A stretch of 64,000 nucleotides of DNA from Alistipes indistinctus YIT 12060 (GCF_025144995.1 NZ_CP102250.1:248001-312000); one strand, 5' to 3'. Shown: positions 39,001-47,435, counted from the first letter of the stretch. Numbers and translations are program-made. Notes: generated by a model not told the origin, from the sequence alone.

Positions 39001-40837
39001 GCGCTTCGTTTTGGCTGGTCAGCCGCCCGGACAGGTTTTGTTCCTTTAATACCGCTTCCAGTGCGATCCCGTTGTACGGGAAACCGAGGTAATCGAACCG
39101 GTCGATTTGCAGCTTCAGCTCGCTTTGTGTCTTTGCTACAAGCGGATCGAATCCTTTTCCCCGGGTTTCCAACTGCAACGTAATGCGCCCCAACGAATCG
39201 GCCGGCAGGAAATCCTTTGCCGGGAAACTATCGCAAGCGAGCGTCAGGTCGTATTGCTGGCTTTTGGGCGTTAGGTGTCCTTTCAGTGTAAGCGTGCCGG
39301 AATCTACAGCCAATGCGAGTACCGGTGCGAACGCTCCGTTGTGCATTTCGATGCGTCCGTGGAGTCCGATGTGGCCGGGAATGCGGAGCCGGTTGCGTAA
39401 GGTCGAATCGGGCAATAATTCCCTCAAGAAGTCCGTTCGGCTGAATACGCCTTTGATCCGGGCCTGGCCGTTGAGTTTTGCGGGGTCGGTTGCCGAAGCG
39501 AGAAGACCGTTCACGGAAAGATTGAGATGATGCGGAATCGCTAGGGCGATTTCGGAGGAGAACCTGCCGACGGTACCTGAAAAATTGCTGTTGAGCGTAA
39601 CCGTTTTTCCATTCAGGGCTTTTCGTATGGCCGGGTCGTCCCTGAAGGGCGTCAGCGGCATGATCTCTTTCAGGTCGATGTCTGCCGCCAGATTCATTTG
39701 CAACGTACTGGCCGGATCGAGTTTAAGTGCCGAGGCGGCGGCTTGCAAGTCGATCCGGATCGAAGAGAACGGAGTCTGCACATTGAAATCCGACAAAAAA
39801 ATCCGGCTGCTATCCATTCCGAAACTTCCGCTGAGCCGGTCGACCGCCAATCCGCTACGTTCTCTCAAAGAGAGGGAGGCAATTCGGCCGCGAATCTCAC
39901 TGCCCCGGTTGTAGAGCGAGTCCGCTACGAAATTCAGGCCGGAAACCGCGATGTGCGATGGATCGAATCCCGGGGCGGGTATTCCGTCAATGCGGCCGTA
40001 CTCGGCCGCATTGTTTTGGAGTTCAATGCGGTTTACGGCAATCGTCCACGGTTGTGAAGCAACATTTGAGGACGCATCTTGTACGGTTTCCGTGTCCGTT
40101 CTCTTTTGAGATGTGGTGTCCGTCAGGTAGGAGTAGTTGCCCTGTTTCAGCAGAATCCGATTGACACGGACCTCTTGCTTACCCAGATCGATTTCTGCAT
40201 CTGCGATGTCACCCGCTGCCAGGCGTACAGCCAATCGCGTCACTTGCGGCCGGGTTTCCATCCTGAAATTGATCTGATTGAGCCGCAGTCGTTTGGCTTG
40301 AATGGTCCAGGGGATTGTTGCCGTATCTTTGGCGGTGGTGTCGGCCGGGCTCTCCCCGGTCGAAAGGCTTACGTCGCCTTGCGACAGTTCGACAGAGGTG
40401 ATTCCGGCCACACGACGCTTCAGGTCGATGTCGTCGGCTTTGAGGATCAGCTTACCGATCCGGGCCCGCAGCCCGAACTGGGCCGCCGTGTCGAGGTAGT
40501 TCGCTGTGGTTTGGCTCAGCGTGAATTTCCGCACGGTGACTTGTTTGCGCAGTAACGGCAACAACGCCACATCAGCCTGCAACCTGCCGCAGTAGAGCAA
40601 TGTATCGTTGCCCGATTGGCTGACCAGTGCCTGTTCAATCACGAGGTTTAACGGGAATGCCAGCCGGATGCGTCGCACGGACAGGTTGAATTCTGTCTGT
40701 GCGGAGACGTAATCTTCCGCTTTGGTGCGGATGAAGTTTTGGATGGCCGGGATATACAGCAATGCAGGCAGTACAATCAATACAGCCAGCGTGCAGAGCA
40801 GCCCCCGCAACAGGTATTTGACAATCTTTTTAGCCAT
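36077..40837 (-). CDS. tamB: Translocation and assembly module protein TamB
   Basis: Giant AsmA-like periplasm-spanning protein of 1586 residues, anchored by one N-terminal helix (LLCTLAVLIVLPALLYIPAI). The rest is predicted to form a long beta taco; the C-terminal DUF490/TamB domain (about 1150-1570) contains DISINLRNTLSDLAVTFDLSAPEDL and the FNNRVRAVIGGKFSTD region. It is the upstream gene of a pair with tamL (8-bp overlap). In Proteobacteria TamB works with TamA in outer-membrane biogenesis, including lipid transport. The promoter at 40887-40917 suits this operon. The unusually long second half of the leader shows no other gene. Confidence 0.94.
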   Translation of the reverse strand: MAKKIVKYLLRGLLCTLAVLIVLPALLYIPAIQNFIRTKAEDYVSAQTEFNLSVRRIRLAFPLNLVIEQALVSQSGNDTLLYCGRLQADVALLPLLRKQVTVRKFTLSQTTANYLDTAAQFGLRARIGKLILKADDIDLKRRVAGITSVELSQGDVSLSTGESPADTTAKDTATIPWTIQAKRLRLNQINFRMETRPQVTRLAVRLAAGDIADAEIDLGKQEVRVNRILLKQGNYSYLTDTTSQKRTDTETVQDASSNVASQPWTIAVNRIELQNNAAEYGRIDGIPAPGFDPSHIAVSGLNFVADSLYNRGSEIRGRIASLSLRERSGLAVDRLSGSFGMDSSRIFLSDFNVQTPFSSIRIDLQAAASALKLDPASTLQMNLAADIDLKEIMPLTPFRDDPAIRKALNGKTVTLNSNFSGTVGRFSSEIALAIPHHLNLSVNGLLASATDPAKLNGQARIKGVFSRTDFLRELLPDSTLRNRLRIPGHIGLHGRIEMHNGAFAPVLALAVDSGTLTLKGHLTPKSQQYDLTLACDSFPAKDFLPADSLGRITLQLETRGKGFDPLVAKTQSELKLQIDRFDYLGFPYNGIALEAVLKEQNLSGRLTSQNEALQLDLGLQGHLTETIQKAEIRGVVDSCHLERMHLTRERIGGTLTIDLTASATADKSYTATLALDKIVLWNKWETNTIRPTSLTLLSAPERVEAGIRSGDLQLDFETRVGADSLGARFARGVKLFSEQLRNEDFNMDTISSQLPPFRLQATAGRKNILNNYLKLQGISFKTFSFDALLKDSTPFSARMVVYQLTSGSIRLDTLTFSLHQQRKQLNYLLRLANHPGNLDNVGMIALYGNIAGDRAILNCLQKSRSGEEGFRFGLQGVLSDSTVTVSMFPENPTFGSRQWSVNPDNHIVYHIGKDIHADFLLTHDNQRVSLRTTDHTEHGPLALDIAGIDIGKTLALFPTPPPIDGRFDTHIVLQQQDTTGTSLEAGGNVNVTDLQYDKRRIGTIGLGFDYRMEKGSRQQFAAKLSLDSTEVLSARGSYTDTLPERPLELKVELPGLPLTPVNALLTPGMAQLSGALKGKIAATGSFQNLSVDGSLAFAETAVEVGMIGTTFTLSPSPISIDNSLVRFGNFQIIAPNKKPLTIDGQINLRDFRAITADLLLTASDFQVVNVAKSRKSMVYGQAYMDLNTKVKGRLDNLFVRGDVSLLGGTEVNYVMQDSPLEVKQQNQNIVTFVSFNDTTEFEQFDSIRPMKINGLDIQVNVNVNNSVKLGVDLSEDAENRVQLQGGGNLTYTMNQLGDSRFSGKYEVSGGFVRYKPPVISEKSFDIVAGSYVEWSGEMLDPAFNLTAVDKVRTNVTSDGSDSGRPVTFDISINLRNTLSDLAVTFDLSAPEDLTMQNQLSSLTAEQRASQAMSLLIYNTYTGPGTTAKVNSSNPLNTFIAKELNQWAQNNLKGVDLSFGVDTYDQTANGGTQRTDYSYKVSKNLFNNRVRAVIGGKFSTDADPTENLKENLIDDISLEYMVTKRDNMFVKLFRHTDYESILEGEVIETGVGFVIRKKMLKITDLFRFMKNKVQTQAAPPAKTAANE

Positions 40838-40886
40838 CGATCTCGGACACGTCGATTAGTGCGGTGATCACCAGCCAATTTCGCGC

Positions 40887-40917
40887 CAAAGTTATAACCT
40901 CCGCCGGTTTTAAACAA
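40887..40917 (-). promoter_or_regulatory. tamB-tamL promoter
   Basis: Minus-strand TTG (40917-40915), 20 bp, TAACTTTG (40894-40887), about 50 bp before tamB. Confidence 0.65.
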
Positions 40918-40922
40918 AAAAA

Positions 40923-40946
40923 ACAGGCCCTTTTGTAAGGGCCTGT
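40923..40946 (-). terminator. Terminator of barrel gene copy 2
   Basis: 10-bp stem ACAGGCCCTT / AAGGGCCTGT with a 4-base loop; followed by a T-rich run on the minus strand. Confidence 0.8.
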
Positions 40947-40969
40947 CCTGTGACGCTGGAAGCGGGATT

Positions 40970-41512
40970 TTAGAATCTCCAACCTGCCGTTACGGCGAAC
41001 ACGCTGTTGCGTATTTTGCTGTCGTCGCTGTATTCAGCCTTGGCCACCTTGGTTACTCCAATGTTGTAGCGGGCATCGAGGATCAGGCCGCAGTTGAAGT
41101 CGTATGACACACCTACCGGAACTGCGAGGTCGAATGTTTTGAAGGCATCTTTCATGCCGTCGTTGGCGCCCAGCAGGAACCCGGGCTGTACGCCGGCTTT
41201 CACGGCCAGGCCTTTAACCAGGTAGAAGTTCGCGAGGATAGGAATGTTCAGGTTGTCCGTTTTAATTTTCGCATCATCGCCTTTTGCACCCTGACGCGAG
41301 TAGAGTACGTCTGCCGAAAGGGCGAACAGGTTGCTGAAACGGTAATCGGCGAAAATACCTCCGGTGAATCCGACTTTGTAATTGCCGTCGCTGTTGGTCA
41401 GATTGGCGATATTGATACCGGCTTTAACACCATAACCGAATCCGGTGTCTTGGGCCGAAGCTGTGAATGCGAAAGCGGCCACGGCGAGGATAGAGAACAA
41501 AATCTTTTTCAT
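40970..41512 (-). CDS. Small outer-membrane beta-barrel protein, copy 2
   Basis: Protein of 180 residues from the ATG at 41512, with signal peptide MKKILFSILAVAAFAFTASA. The mature barrel shares GFGYGVKAGINIA, VGFTGGIFADYRF, FALSADVLYSRQGA, NLNIPILANFYL and LAVKAGVQPGF with the next gene, so the two are recent paralogues. The C-terminus AVTAGWRF ends in Phe, typical of outer-membrane barrels. The frame extension to 41551 is upstream leader. Function unknown; a pore or adhesion role is possible. Own terminator at 40923. Confidence 0.88.
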   Translation of the reverse strand: MKKILFSILAVAAFAFTASAQDTGFGYGVKAGINIANLTNSDGNYKVGFTGGIFADYRFSNLFALSADVLYSRQGAKGDDAKIKTDNLNIPILANFYLVKGLAVKAGVQPGFLLGANDGMKDAFKTFDLAVPVGVSYDFNCGLILDARYNIGVTKVAKAEYSDDSKIRNSVFAVTAGWRF

Positions 41513-41711
41513 AGTTCTTTTAATGTTTTTTAGTTTGTAAAGCGCAATCAATTTTGTCTTTGAACCAGTTCGATCATATAACGCCGGGTCGGATGTTTTG
41601 TTACAGCTTTTTTTGCGTGCAAATATGTCTTATGTGGTTATGTGTTTTGTAATAAGTGTTTTGTGGTGTTGTGAATTACCGTTTTAGAACAGGAGAACTG
41701 TCACGGTAAAA

Positions 41712-41742
41712 TAAAAACAGGCGCTAAAAGCGCCTGTTTTTA
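41712..41742 (-). terminator. Terminator of barrel gene copy 3
   Basis: 14-bp stem TAAAAACAGGCGCT / AGCGCCTGTTTTTA with a 3-base loop. Confidence 0.85.
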
Positions 41743-41764
41743 TCAGATAAGCAGGTACCGACAC

Positions 41765-42304
41765 TTAAAATCTCCATCCGGCCATAATCGAAAACACCCC
41801 GTTACGGTATTTATCCTGTTCCTTGAATACGTTGGAAAGCCCGATTTGATAACGTACGTCGAAAAGCAAACCGCATGAAAACGTATAGGACAGGCCGACA
41901 GGAACGGCGAAAGTGACCGTGTTACATCCGTCGGTTACCGGAGTATCGTCGATTTTGGCTCCCATTACGAATCCGGGCTGCAGGCCGGTTTTGAAAGCCA
42001 GTCCCTTCGCGAGGTATAAGTTTGCCAGAATCGGGATGTTCAAATTGTCTGTTTTAAGTTTTTCACGGGTATCGTCTCCTCCCTGTCCGGAATAAAGTAT
42101 ATCCGCAGACAGTGCAAAAACTTTGCTGAACCGGTAATCCACGAAGATACCTCCAGTAAAACCGACTTTTGAGTCGACACCCATGTTGGTCACTTTGGCG
42201 ATGTTTACACCGGCTTTAATTCCGTAGCCAAATCCTCTTTCCTGTGCATATGCACTCGTTACGAAAAGTGTACAAACCACCACTAATAACAGATTCTTTT
42301 TCAT
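41765..42304 (-). CDS. Small outer-membrane beta-barrel protein, copy 3
   Basis: Paralogue of the adjacent gene, 179 residues. Signal peptide MKKNLLLVVVCTLFVTSAYA, then the same barrel blocks: GFGYGIKAGVNIA, GFTGGIFVDYRF, FALSADILYSGQG, NLNIPILANLYL, LAFKTGLQPGF. It ends with the same MAGWRF C-terminus. It lies 49 bp after cydB on the same strand and could be partly expressed from the cyd transcript, though no terminator is obvious between them. Function unknown. Confidence 0.88.
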   Translation of the reverse strand: MKKNLLLVVVCTLFVTSAYAQERGFGYGIKAGVNIAKVTNMGVDSKVGFTGGIFVDYRFSKVFALSADILYSGQGGDDTREKLKTDNLNIPILANLYLAKGLAFKTGLQPGFVMGAKIDDTPVTDGCNTVTFAVPVGLSYTFSCGLLFDVRYQIGLSNVFKEQDKYRNGVFSIMAGWRF

Positions 42305-42353
42305 AAATCAATTTTTGAGGTTTAGTATTGTCAGGTTAATAGTGTTCGGAAGA

Positions 42354-43502
42354 TTAATATAGATGATCGTCGCTTTCGATTTCCTGGCGAGTGATCGGTT
42401 TGCGGTTCATCGCACGCCACGAATACCAGATATAAGCCACGACGAACGGAATGAAGATCGATACGATACTCATCGCTTCAAGCGTGAAGAGGCTCGAGGA
42501 GCTGTTGTAGATGGTCAGTGAGCTCTGCATGTCAGAGAGGGAAGGATAGTAAGCCGTATTGTTGAATCCGGCCAGCAGTAGGAGCGAAAGCACGGTCAGC
42601 ACGGCCCCGCCGCCGCTGAACCAGATGCTTTTGCGCGAGCCTTTGAAGATGCCGGTGCCGATTCCCCATAATACAGCCAGGACACCGACTAACAACATTG
42701 CCGCTATCACAGGGATTGCCAGCAGATTGTGCAGGTACTTGAACGGTTCGACGGAGATAACCCCTGTCGTGGGATCGACGGCCCAACCGTTGGCGAAGAG
42801 CAGGCTGATGAGGAACGTCAGGAAGCAGGCCAGGAAAGGAATGGTATTGTATACCAGGTGTTTCCTTGAACGCGAAGCGATCGTGGTGTCATCGATGTCG
42901 TTCATGAAATATTGCAGGCCCAGGATTCGTGACAGGAAGAGCACCGAGAACCCCAATGCCCAGTTTCGGTAGTCTGCCAACGCATCCAGCCCGCGCCATG
43001 AGTTGGTCCATTGCGAAATAGTGTTCACTCCGTCGTAATTGCCCAGATTCATGCGGTCGACCGTAAAATTGGCGCCGGTAAAAAGCGTCCCTACGGCAGC
43101 GCCGAGCAGGAATGCGCCTGCTACTCCGTTGATGATCAGGAATGCGTTGTAGCTCTTTTCCCCGAGGAAATTATCCGGTTTCCGCCGAAATTCGTATGCG
43201 ACCGCCTGAATAACGAATACGAACAGGATCAGCATCCATACGTAGAATGCACCGCCGAAACTGGTGCTGTAAAAAAGCGGGAACGAGGCGAAAAAAGCAC
43301 CGCCGAACGTGACCAGCGTGGTGAACGTGAGTTCCCATTTCCGGCCGAGCGAGTTGACGATCATGTTACGTTCCTCTTCGGTCTTGCCGATCGTGTAGAG
43401 CAGCCCCTGCCCTCCCTGGACGAAGAGCAGGAAAACCAGCAGTGCGCCCAGCAGGCTGATCAGGAACCACCAATAGTGCTGTAACAGAATATATGTATCC
43501 AT
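42354..43502 (-). CDS. cydB: Cytochrome bd ubiquinol oxidase subunit II
   Basis: Inner-membrane subunit of the bd-type quinol oxidase, 382 residues with about eight to nine transmembrane helices. It follows the pattern of CydB: an N-terminal WWFLISLLGALLVFLLFVQGGQGLL, loops with conserved charged residues and a final helix with IPFVVAYIWYSW. It begins 12 bp after cydA on the same strand. Together they reduce oxygen to water with high affinity, which suits nanaerobic growth of gut Bacteroidota and protects anaerobic enzymes. Confidence 0.96.
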   Translation of the reverse strand: MDTYILLQHYWWFLISLLGALLVFLLFVQGGQGLLYTIGKTEEERNMIVNSLGRKWELTFTTLVTFGGAFFASFPLFYSTSFGGAFYVWMLILFVFVIQAVAYEFRRKPDNFLGEKSYNAFLIINGVAGAFLLGAAVGTLFTGANFTVDRMNLGNYDGVNTISQWTNSWRGLDALADYRNWALGFSVLFLSRILGLQYFMNDIDDTTIASRSRKHLVYNTIPFLACFLTFLISLLFANGWAVDPTTGVISVEPFKYLHNLLAIPVIAAMLLVGVLAVLWGIGTGIFKGSRKSIWFSGGGAVLTVLSLLLLAGFNNTAYYPSLSDMQSSLTIYNSSSSLFTLEAMSIVSIFIPFVVAYIWYSWRAMNRKPITRQEIESDDHLY

Positions 43503-43514
43503 AGCCGTGCAGTC

Positions 43515-45116
43515 TTATTTATTCGGTTTGTCGGCCGGGGCCGTTTCGTCTTTCGGGCCGATCTTGATCTGTTTGGTGACGATCATCAGTTCGGCGATGA
43601 GCAGTGTCGTAAAGAGCGCAACGAAGATGAAGAAGGTAACCATCACCGACGAAGCATTGATGCGCGATACGGATGCGACCGTGGGGAGCAGGTCCTGGAT
43701 TGTCCAGGGTTGGCGGCCCACTTCGGCTACGATCCAACCCGAAACGGATGCGATATACGCCAGCGGGATCGACCATACCAGTGCGAGCAGCAGCCAGCGG
43801 CGCTTGTCGATTGTATCCCGGTAAACCAGCGCCAATACCACTGCGAACAGGAGGATGAAGTAGCATCCCAGGGCAACCATGATCCGGAAGGTGTAGAATA
43901 CCAGCGGGACGTTCGGGATCGTGTCGGTCGGGGCGTTCAGGTAGCCGTAGCCGAAATATTTGAAGTTTTCGGCCAGGAAGGCCTTGCCCTGCGGCGTGTC
44001 CGGGTTGAACAACGCCGTTACGCGCGCGATTTCGGCAGAATCTTTTTCTTTGAGCGCCTTGTGGTAGATGGCGAGTTGTTCGATGGCTACCCTGCCCCGT
44101 TCGATTTTCTCTTGCGTCGAAAGGATGCCTTCGGCCTCGTTGCCGTCGATCAGGTCGTTGATTCCGGCTACATAGGCTTTGCTGTCTTTGAAACTGAGGA
44201 TCGAAAGCAATTTGGGAATGTCTATTTTGAAATAGTAGGCATTCTCGTTGTCGGTTCGTTCGTTTTCGGGCTTGAGTATGCCGATGACCGTCAGTCCCGC
44301 ACCGCGGCTGCCGTCGTATAAGGCTTCCATCGCAGCCAGTTTCATCGGTTGGGTTTTGGCCACCTGCTCACCCGAGCCATCGCCGGAATAGAGCAAGGCC
44401 AGCGAACTGACCAGCCCGAAGATGCCGGCCACCTTGATACTGTCTTTGGCCATCTGCCCTTCCCGTTTGCGCAGCAGGAACCATGCGCTGATTCCCACGA
44501 CTACCACAGCGGCCAGTACGTAGCCGGAAGTTACCGTGTGGAAGAATTTGTTCAGTGCGACGGGTGACAGGAGTACGTCCCAGAACGAGGTCATTTCGTT
44601 ACGGGCTGTAGCGATGTTGAAGGTCATCCCTATCGGATACTGCATCCATGCGTTGGCCACCAGTATCCACAGGGCCGAAAGGTTCGCGCCGATGGCTGTC
44701 AGCCACGTCGCCGTGAGGTGGAATCCTTTGGAAACTTTGTTCCAGCCGAAGAACATTACGGCGATGAAGGTGCTTTCCAGAAAGAAAGCCATAATGCCCT
44801 CGATGGCCAGCGGGGCCCCGAAAATATCGCCTACGAAGTGCGAATAGTTCGACCAGTTGGTGCCGAATTCGAATTCGAGAATGATTCCCGTTGCTACGCC
44901 GATCGCGAAATTGATCCCGAAAATCCGCATCCAGAACTTCGTCGTCCGTTTCCAAAACTCGTTGCCGGTACGGTAATAGATGCTCTCCATGATCGCGCAG
45001 ATGATGCCGAGACCGAGGGTCAGCGGCACGAACAGCCAATGGTAAATGGCTGTCATCGCAAATTGCGCGCGCGACCAGTCGACCACTTGCATCCAGTCGG
45101 TAGTAGATAGTATCAT
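43515..45116 (-). CDS. cydA: Cytochrome bd ubiquinol oxidase subunit I
   Basis: Heme-binding subunit of the bd oxidase, 533 residues with about nine helices. The heme b595 ligand is His26 (MTAIYHWLFVPLTLG); the FFHTVTSGYV His and the Met in FRIMVALG correspond to the heme b558 ligands. The acidic proton-channel residues lie in ILEFEFGTNW and LAIEGIMAFFLES. The Q-loop (about 240-370) binds quinol. The gene is in an operon with a DUF4492 gene and a small membrane gene upstream and cydB downstream. Confidence 0.97.
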   Translation of the reverse strand: MILSTTDWMQVVDWSRAQFAMTAIYHWLFVPLTLGLGIICAIMESIYYRTGNEFWKRTTKFWMRIFGINFAIGVATGIILEFEFGTNWSNYSHFVGDIFGAPLAIEGIMAFFLESTFIAVMFFGWNKVSKGFHLTATWLTAIGANLSALWILVANAWMQYPIGMTFNIATARNEMTSFWDVLLSPVALNKFFHTVTSGYVLAAVVVVGISAWFLLRKREGQMAKDSIKVAGIFGLVSSLALLYSGDGSGEQVAKTQPMKLAAMEALYDGSRGAGLTVIGILKPENERTDNENAYYFKIDIPKLLSILSFKDSKAYVAGINDLIDGNEAEGILSTQEKIERGRVAIEQLAIYHKALKEKDSAEIARVTALFNPDTPQGKAFLAENFKYFGYGYLNAPTDTIPNVPLVFYTFRIMVALGCYFILLFAVVLALVYRDTIDKRRWLLLALVWSIPLAYIASVSGWIVAEVGRQPWTIQDLLPTVASVSRINASSVMVTFFIFVALFTTLLIAELMIVTKQIKIGPKDETAPADKPNK

Positions 45117-45144
45117 AAGCAGTCCGTTTTTAAATTGGTCATAA

Positions 45145-45468
45145 TCAGGTTAAGTGTGTGAAATGAGCAAGGATTCCGACGACCGATCCAAGGATCAGTG
45201 CATTGGTCGCGATAATGGGTACAGGCTTGCGGTCGTCATGCCCGACCTGAATTAACATCGGAACGGTCAGGGCCAGTGCGACAATGCCCCCTTGAAGCCA
45301 CCACGGTACTTGGGGCAGGTCGAGATGGATAATGACGATCGTAATGAAAAAATAGTGTATGAAAGCCGATACGGTAGAATATTTAGGTAGTTTTTGCACC
45401 ATCATCGGGATGATGTCAATCAGGCCGATGAGTAGTCCCAATAATATGGAAAATAATAATTTATCCAT
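45145..45468 (-). CDS. Small membrane protein in the cyd operon
   Basis: Protein of 107 residues with three predicted membrane helices (about 4-24, 33-53 and 60-80, plus a weak fourth at the end). No family was recognised. It starts 12 bp after the DUF4492 gene and ends 28 bp before cydA on the same strand, so it belongs to the cytochrome bd operon, where small membrane proteins such as CydX commonly stabilise the complex. It is longer than CydX and has no matching motif, so the role is a guess. Confidence 0.75.
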   Translation of the reverse strand: MDKLLFSILLGLLIGLIDIIPMMVQKLPKYSTVSAFIHYFFITIVIIHLDLPQVPWWLQGGIVALALTVPMLIQVGHDDRKPVPIIATNALILGSVVGILAHFTHLT

Positions 45469-45480
45469 TTTACGTTGAAG

Positions 45481-45702
45481 TTATGGTTTTACTTCGATAA
45501 AGCGTTCCCGGACATACTCCCCCTTCTGAATGTCGTTTTGGAACCGGCCGAGGATGTCGGGAAAAAAGAAAAGCCGCAGGATGGCGAACATGATGAACAG
45601 CTTGATCAGGATCACGGCCCAGAGCGTGCGCCCCAGCGTCATGCTGCGAAATCCGTCCGCATAGAAGCGGTAAACCCGGTATGCCCAGTTCGTATGTGCC
45701 AT
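45481..45702 (-). CDS. DUF4492-family protein, first gene of the cyd operon
   Basis: Protein of 73 residues with one membrane helix (about 30-50, LWAVILIKLFIMFAILRLFF). It begins MAHTNWAYRVYRFYADGF and has the motif RSMTLGRTLW, typical of DUF4492 proteins that occur next to cydAB in Bacteroidota. Start at 45702 is fixed by a promoter at 45724-45753; the longer frame to 45753 would begin before the transcript. Function is unknown; the constant position suggests assembly or stability of the oxidase. Moderately confident in the family. Confidence 0.8.
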   Translation of the reverse strand: MAHTNWAYRVYRFYADGFRSMTLGRTLWAVILIKLFIMFAILRLFFFPDILGRFQNDIQKGEYVRERFIEVKP

Positions 45703-45723
45703 TAAAGTAAAACTTCTCTTAAT

Positions 45724-45753
45724 CAAAGATAGAAAATCCGGGGGGAATCCCAA
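45724..45753 (-). promoter_or_regulatory. Promoter of the cytochrome bd operon
   Basis: Minus-strand TTG (45753-45751), exactly 19 bp, TATCTTTG (45731-45724), 22 bp before the DUF4492 start. Textbook Bacteroidota promoter. Confidence 0.8.
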
Positions 45754-45784
45754 ACAAAACCCTCTTCAAATTGGCGGATTGTTG

Positions 45785-45792
45785 TATATTTG
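45785..45792 (+). promoter_or_regulatory. -7 box of the HAD gene
   Basis: TATATTTG, 24 bp before the ATG at 45817. No ideal -33 element. It diverges from the cyd promoter. Confidence 0.5.
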
Positions 45793-45816
45793 TCCGGTAA
45801 TCCCCTCCCCGCAATT

Positions 45817-46470
45817 ATGACACCAATCCGGAATATAGTATTCGATTTGGGCGGAGTGCTGATCGATTATGATCTTCAGCGCTCCATCGACGCGTTTCGT
45901 GCATTAGGTTTTATGCAAATCGATCAGTACATTAACCCCTACCGCCAATCCGGCGTTTTCCTGCAACTCGAAGAGGGCAAGGTCGAACCTCGGGCCGTTT
46001 ACGATCTGGTCGATCGCGAGGTCGGCCATCATGTCGATGAGCGGAAGATCGATGCCGCCTGGTGCAGTTTTCTGATCGACATTCCCGACTACAAACTCGA
46101 TATGCTGCTTGATTTGCGCAGGAAAGGATACCGGGTTTTCATGCTGAGCAATACGAACACGATCATGTTCGAATGGATGAAAAAAAATGTTTTCACCAAA
46201 CAGGGCTTGACGGTGGATGCCTATTTCGACCGCTTATTCCTCTCCTATGAGATGAAATTGGCCAAACCCGGGGAGGCCATCTTCCGGACCATGCTCGCCG
46301 ATGGAGATATGCGACCCGGCGAAACCCTGTTGATCGATGACGGCGAAGCCAATGTGGAAGCGGCGTCCCGGTTGGGGCTACAGGCCTATTTGGCACGTCC
46401 GCGGGAGGATTTTCGTCCGATTTTTGCCGAATATCCCTTAGATCCACACTTTAAAAATATCGAGCTATGA
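45817..46470 (+). CDS. HAD-family phosphatase (class I)
   Basis: HAD-superfamily hydrolase of 217 residues. Motif I is IVFDLGGVLIDYD, motif II is FMLSNTN, motif III Lys lies in KLAKPGEAIF, and motif IV is LIDDGEANVEAA. The pattern FDLGGVLI with NTN and IDD matches the YihX/alpha-D-glucose-1-phosphate phosphatase-like branch. The start at 45817 follows a -7 box; the longer 45790 frame overlaps it. The stop overlaps the start of the following lipoprotein gene by 4 bp (ATGA), so they are co-translated. Substrate unknown. Confidence 0.9.
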   Translation: MTPIRNIVFDLGGVLIDYDLQRSIDAFRALGFMQIDQYINPYRQSGVFLQLEEGKVEPRAVYDLVDREVGHHVDERKIDAAWCSFLIDIPDYKLDMLLDLRRKGYRVFMLSNTNTIMFEWMKKNVFTKQGLTVDAYFDRLFLSYEMKLAKPGEAIFRTMLADGDMRPGETLLIDDGEANVEAASRLGLQAYLARPREDFRPIFAEYPLDPHFKNIEL

Positions 46471-47363
46471 GAATTACAACGAACCTGTTTGCAGCAGTTG
46501 GAGCCGTGCTGACGATGGCTTCCTGCGGGCAGAACCGGCCGGCGTCCGTTCCCCAAGTGGAGATTTTGACAAACGATAGCATAGCCTATTGCGAAAGCGT
46601 GTTGGCTGACGGAGACCGCTTATTGGTATGCAACTTCGGTACCGACGAACTCAATCCACTCAATACCGAAGGCAAAGGCTATGTGCTCGAATGGAAGGAC
46701 GGTACTTTCCGTACGCTGATTCCTGCCGACGGTAATCTTTCAGGTCCCAAAGGGACGCTGATTAAAGATGCCCATCTGTTTATCGCCGATGTGGGTAAAA
46801 TGGTGGTCTATAACCTGGACACCCTCTCTCAGGCACCCCAGGTCGTTCCGTTCCCGGAGGGCGAACTTTTCGTCAACGACATGGCGTTGGCCGGCGATAC
46901 GCTTTATGTGACGGTGACCAATACGGGTAACATTTATTCTCTGGATGTATCCGCCCCTTCGAAGCTGGATCCGCAGGCGCTTACGCTGTATACGAATGTG
47001 CCGGGGGCGAACGGGATTGTCTTGCGTGACGATGTGATGTATGTAGCTTCTTACCCGCCCGACGGCGTGACGACCGATAAGAACGTAATTTATGAGATCG
47101 GGGATATTCGCATGCCTCACCCCGCTCCGCTGACCGACCGGGCCGGGCAGTACGACGGTCTGGCACTGAGCGGCGACGGCCAGCGGCTCTATTTTACCAG
47201 TTGGGTCAATGGCGAGGTCGGTTATTGGGATTTCCAGAACCGAAGCGTACAATTGCTTGATTTGGCCGATGTTGAATTGTCCGGTCCTGCGCGGATCGCG
47301 TTGCGTGACGGCGTACTCTATATTCCGGATCTTCCCGCCAGCCGAATCGTTATCGTGCGCTAA
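46467..47363 (+). CDS. Lipoprotein with a beta-propeller (SMP-30/NHL-like) fold
   Basis: Protein of 298 residues with a lipoprotein signal (LTMASC, Cys near residue 20). The mature part is built of repeated beta blades; recurring patterns such as PDG-, LYVT-/LFIAD- and YFTSWVNGEVGYWD suggest a six-bladed propeller like SMP-30/gluconolactonase or NHL-type proteins. No catalytic residues can be pinned down. It is coupled to the HAD phosphatase by an ATGA overlap, which hints at a shared pathway, but what they act on is unclear. Confidence 0.72.
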   Translation: MRITTNLFAAVGAVLTMASCGQNRPASVPQVEILTNDSIAYCESVLADGDRLLVCNFGTDELNPLNTEGKGYVLEWKDGTFRTLIPADGNLSGPKGTLIKDAHLFIADVGKMVVYNLDTLSQAPQVVPFPEGELFVNDMALAGDTLYVTVTNTGNIYSLDVSAPSKLDPQALTLYTNVPGANGIVLRDDVMYVASYPPDGVTTDKNVIYEIGDIRMPHPAPLTDRAGQYDGLALSGDGQRLYFTSWVNGEVGYWDFQNRSVQLLDLADVELSGPARIALRDGVLYIPDLPASRIVIVR

Positions 47364-47377
47364 ACTCGTTTTTTTGT

Positions 47378-47407
47378 TTGTAAATACAAAAAAATAGTTT
47401 ACATTTG
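47378..47407 (+). promoter_or_regulatory. Promoter of the tRNA-Pro pair
   Basis: TTG (47378-47380), exactly 19 bp, TACATTTG (47400-47407), about 29 bp before the first tRNA. Confidence 0.8.
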
Positions 47408-47435
47408 CGTCGTCTTTGGGGAACCGATAGACAGA

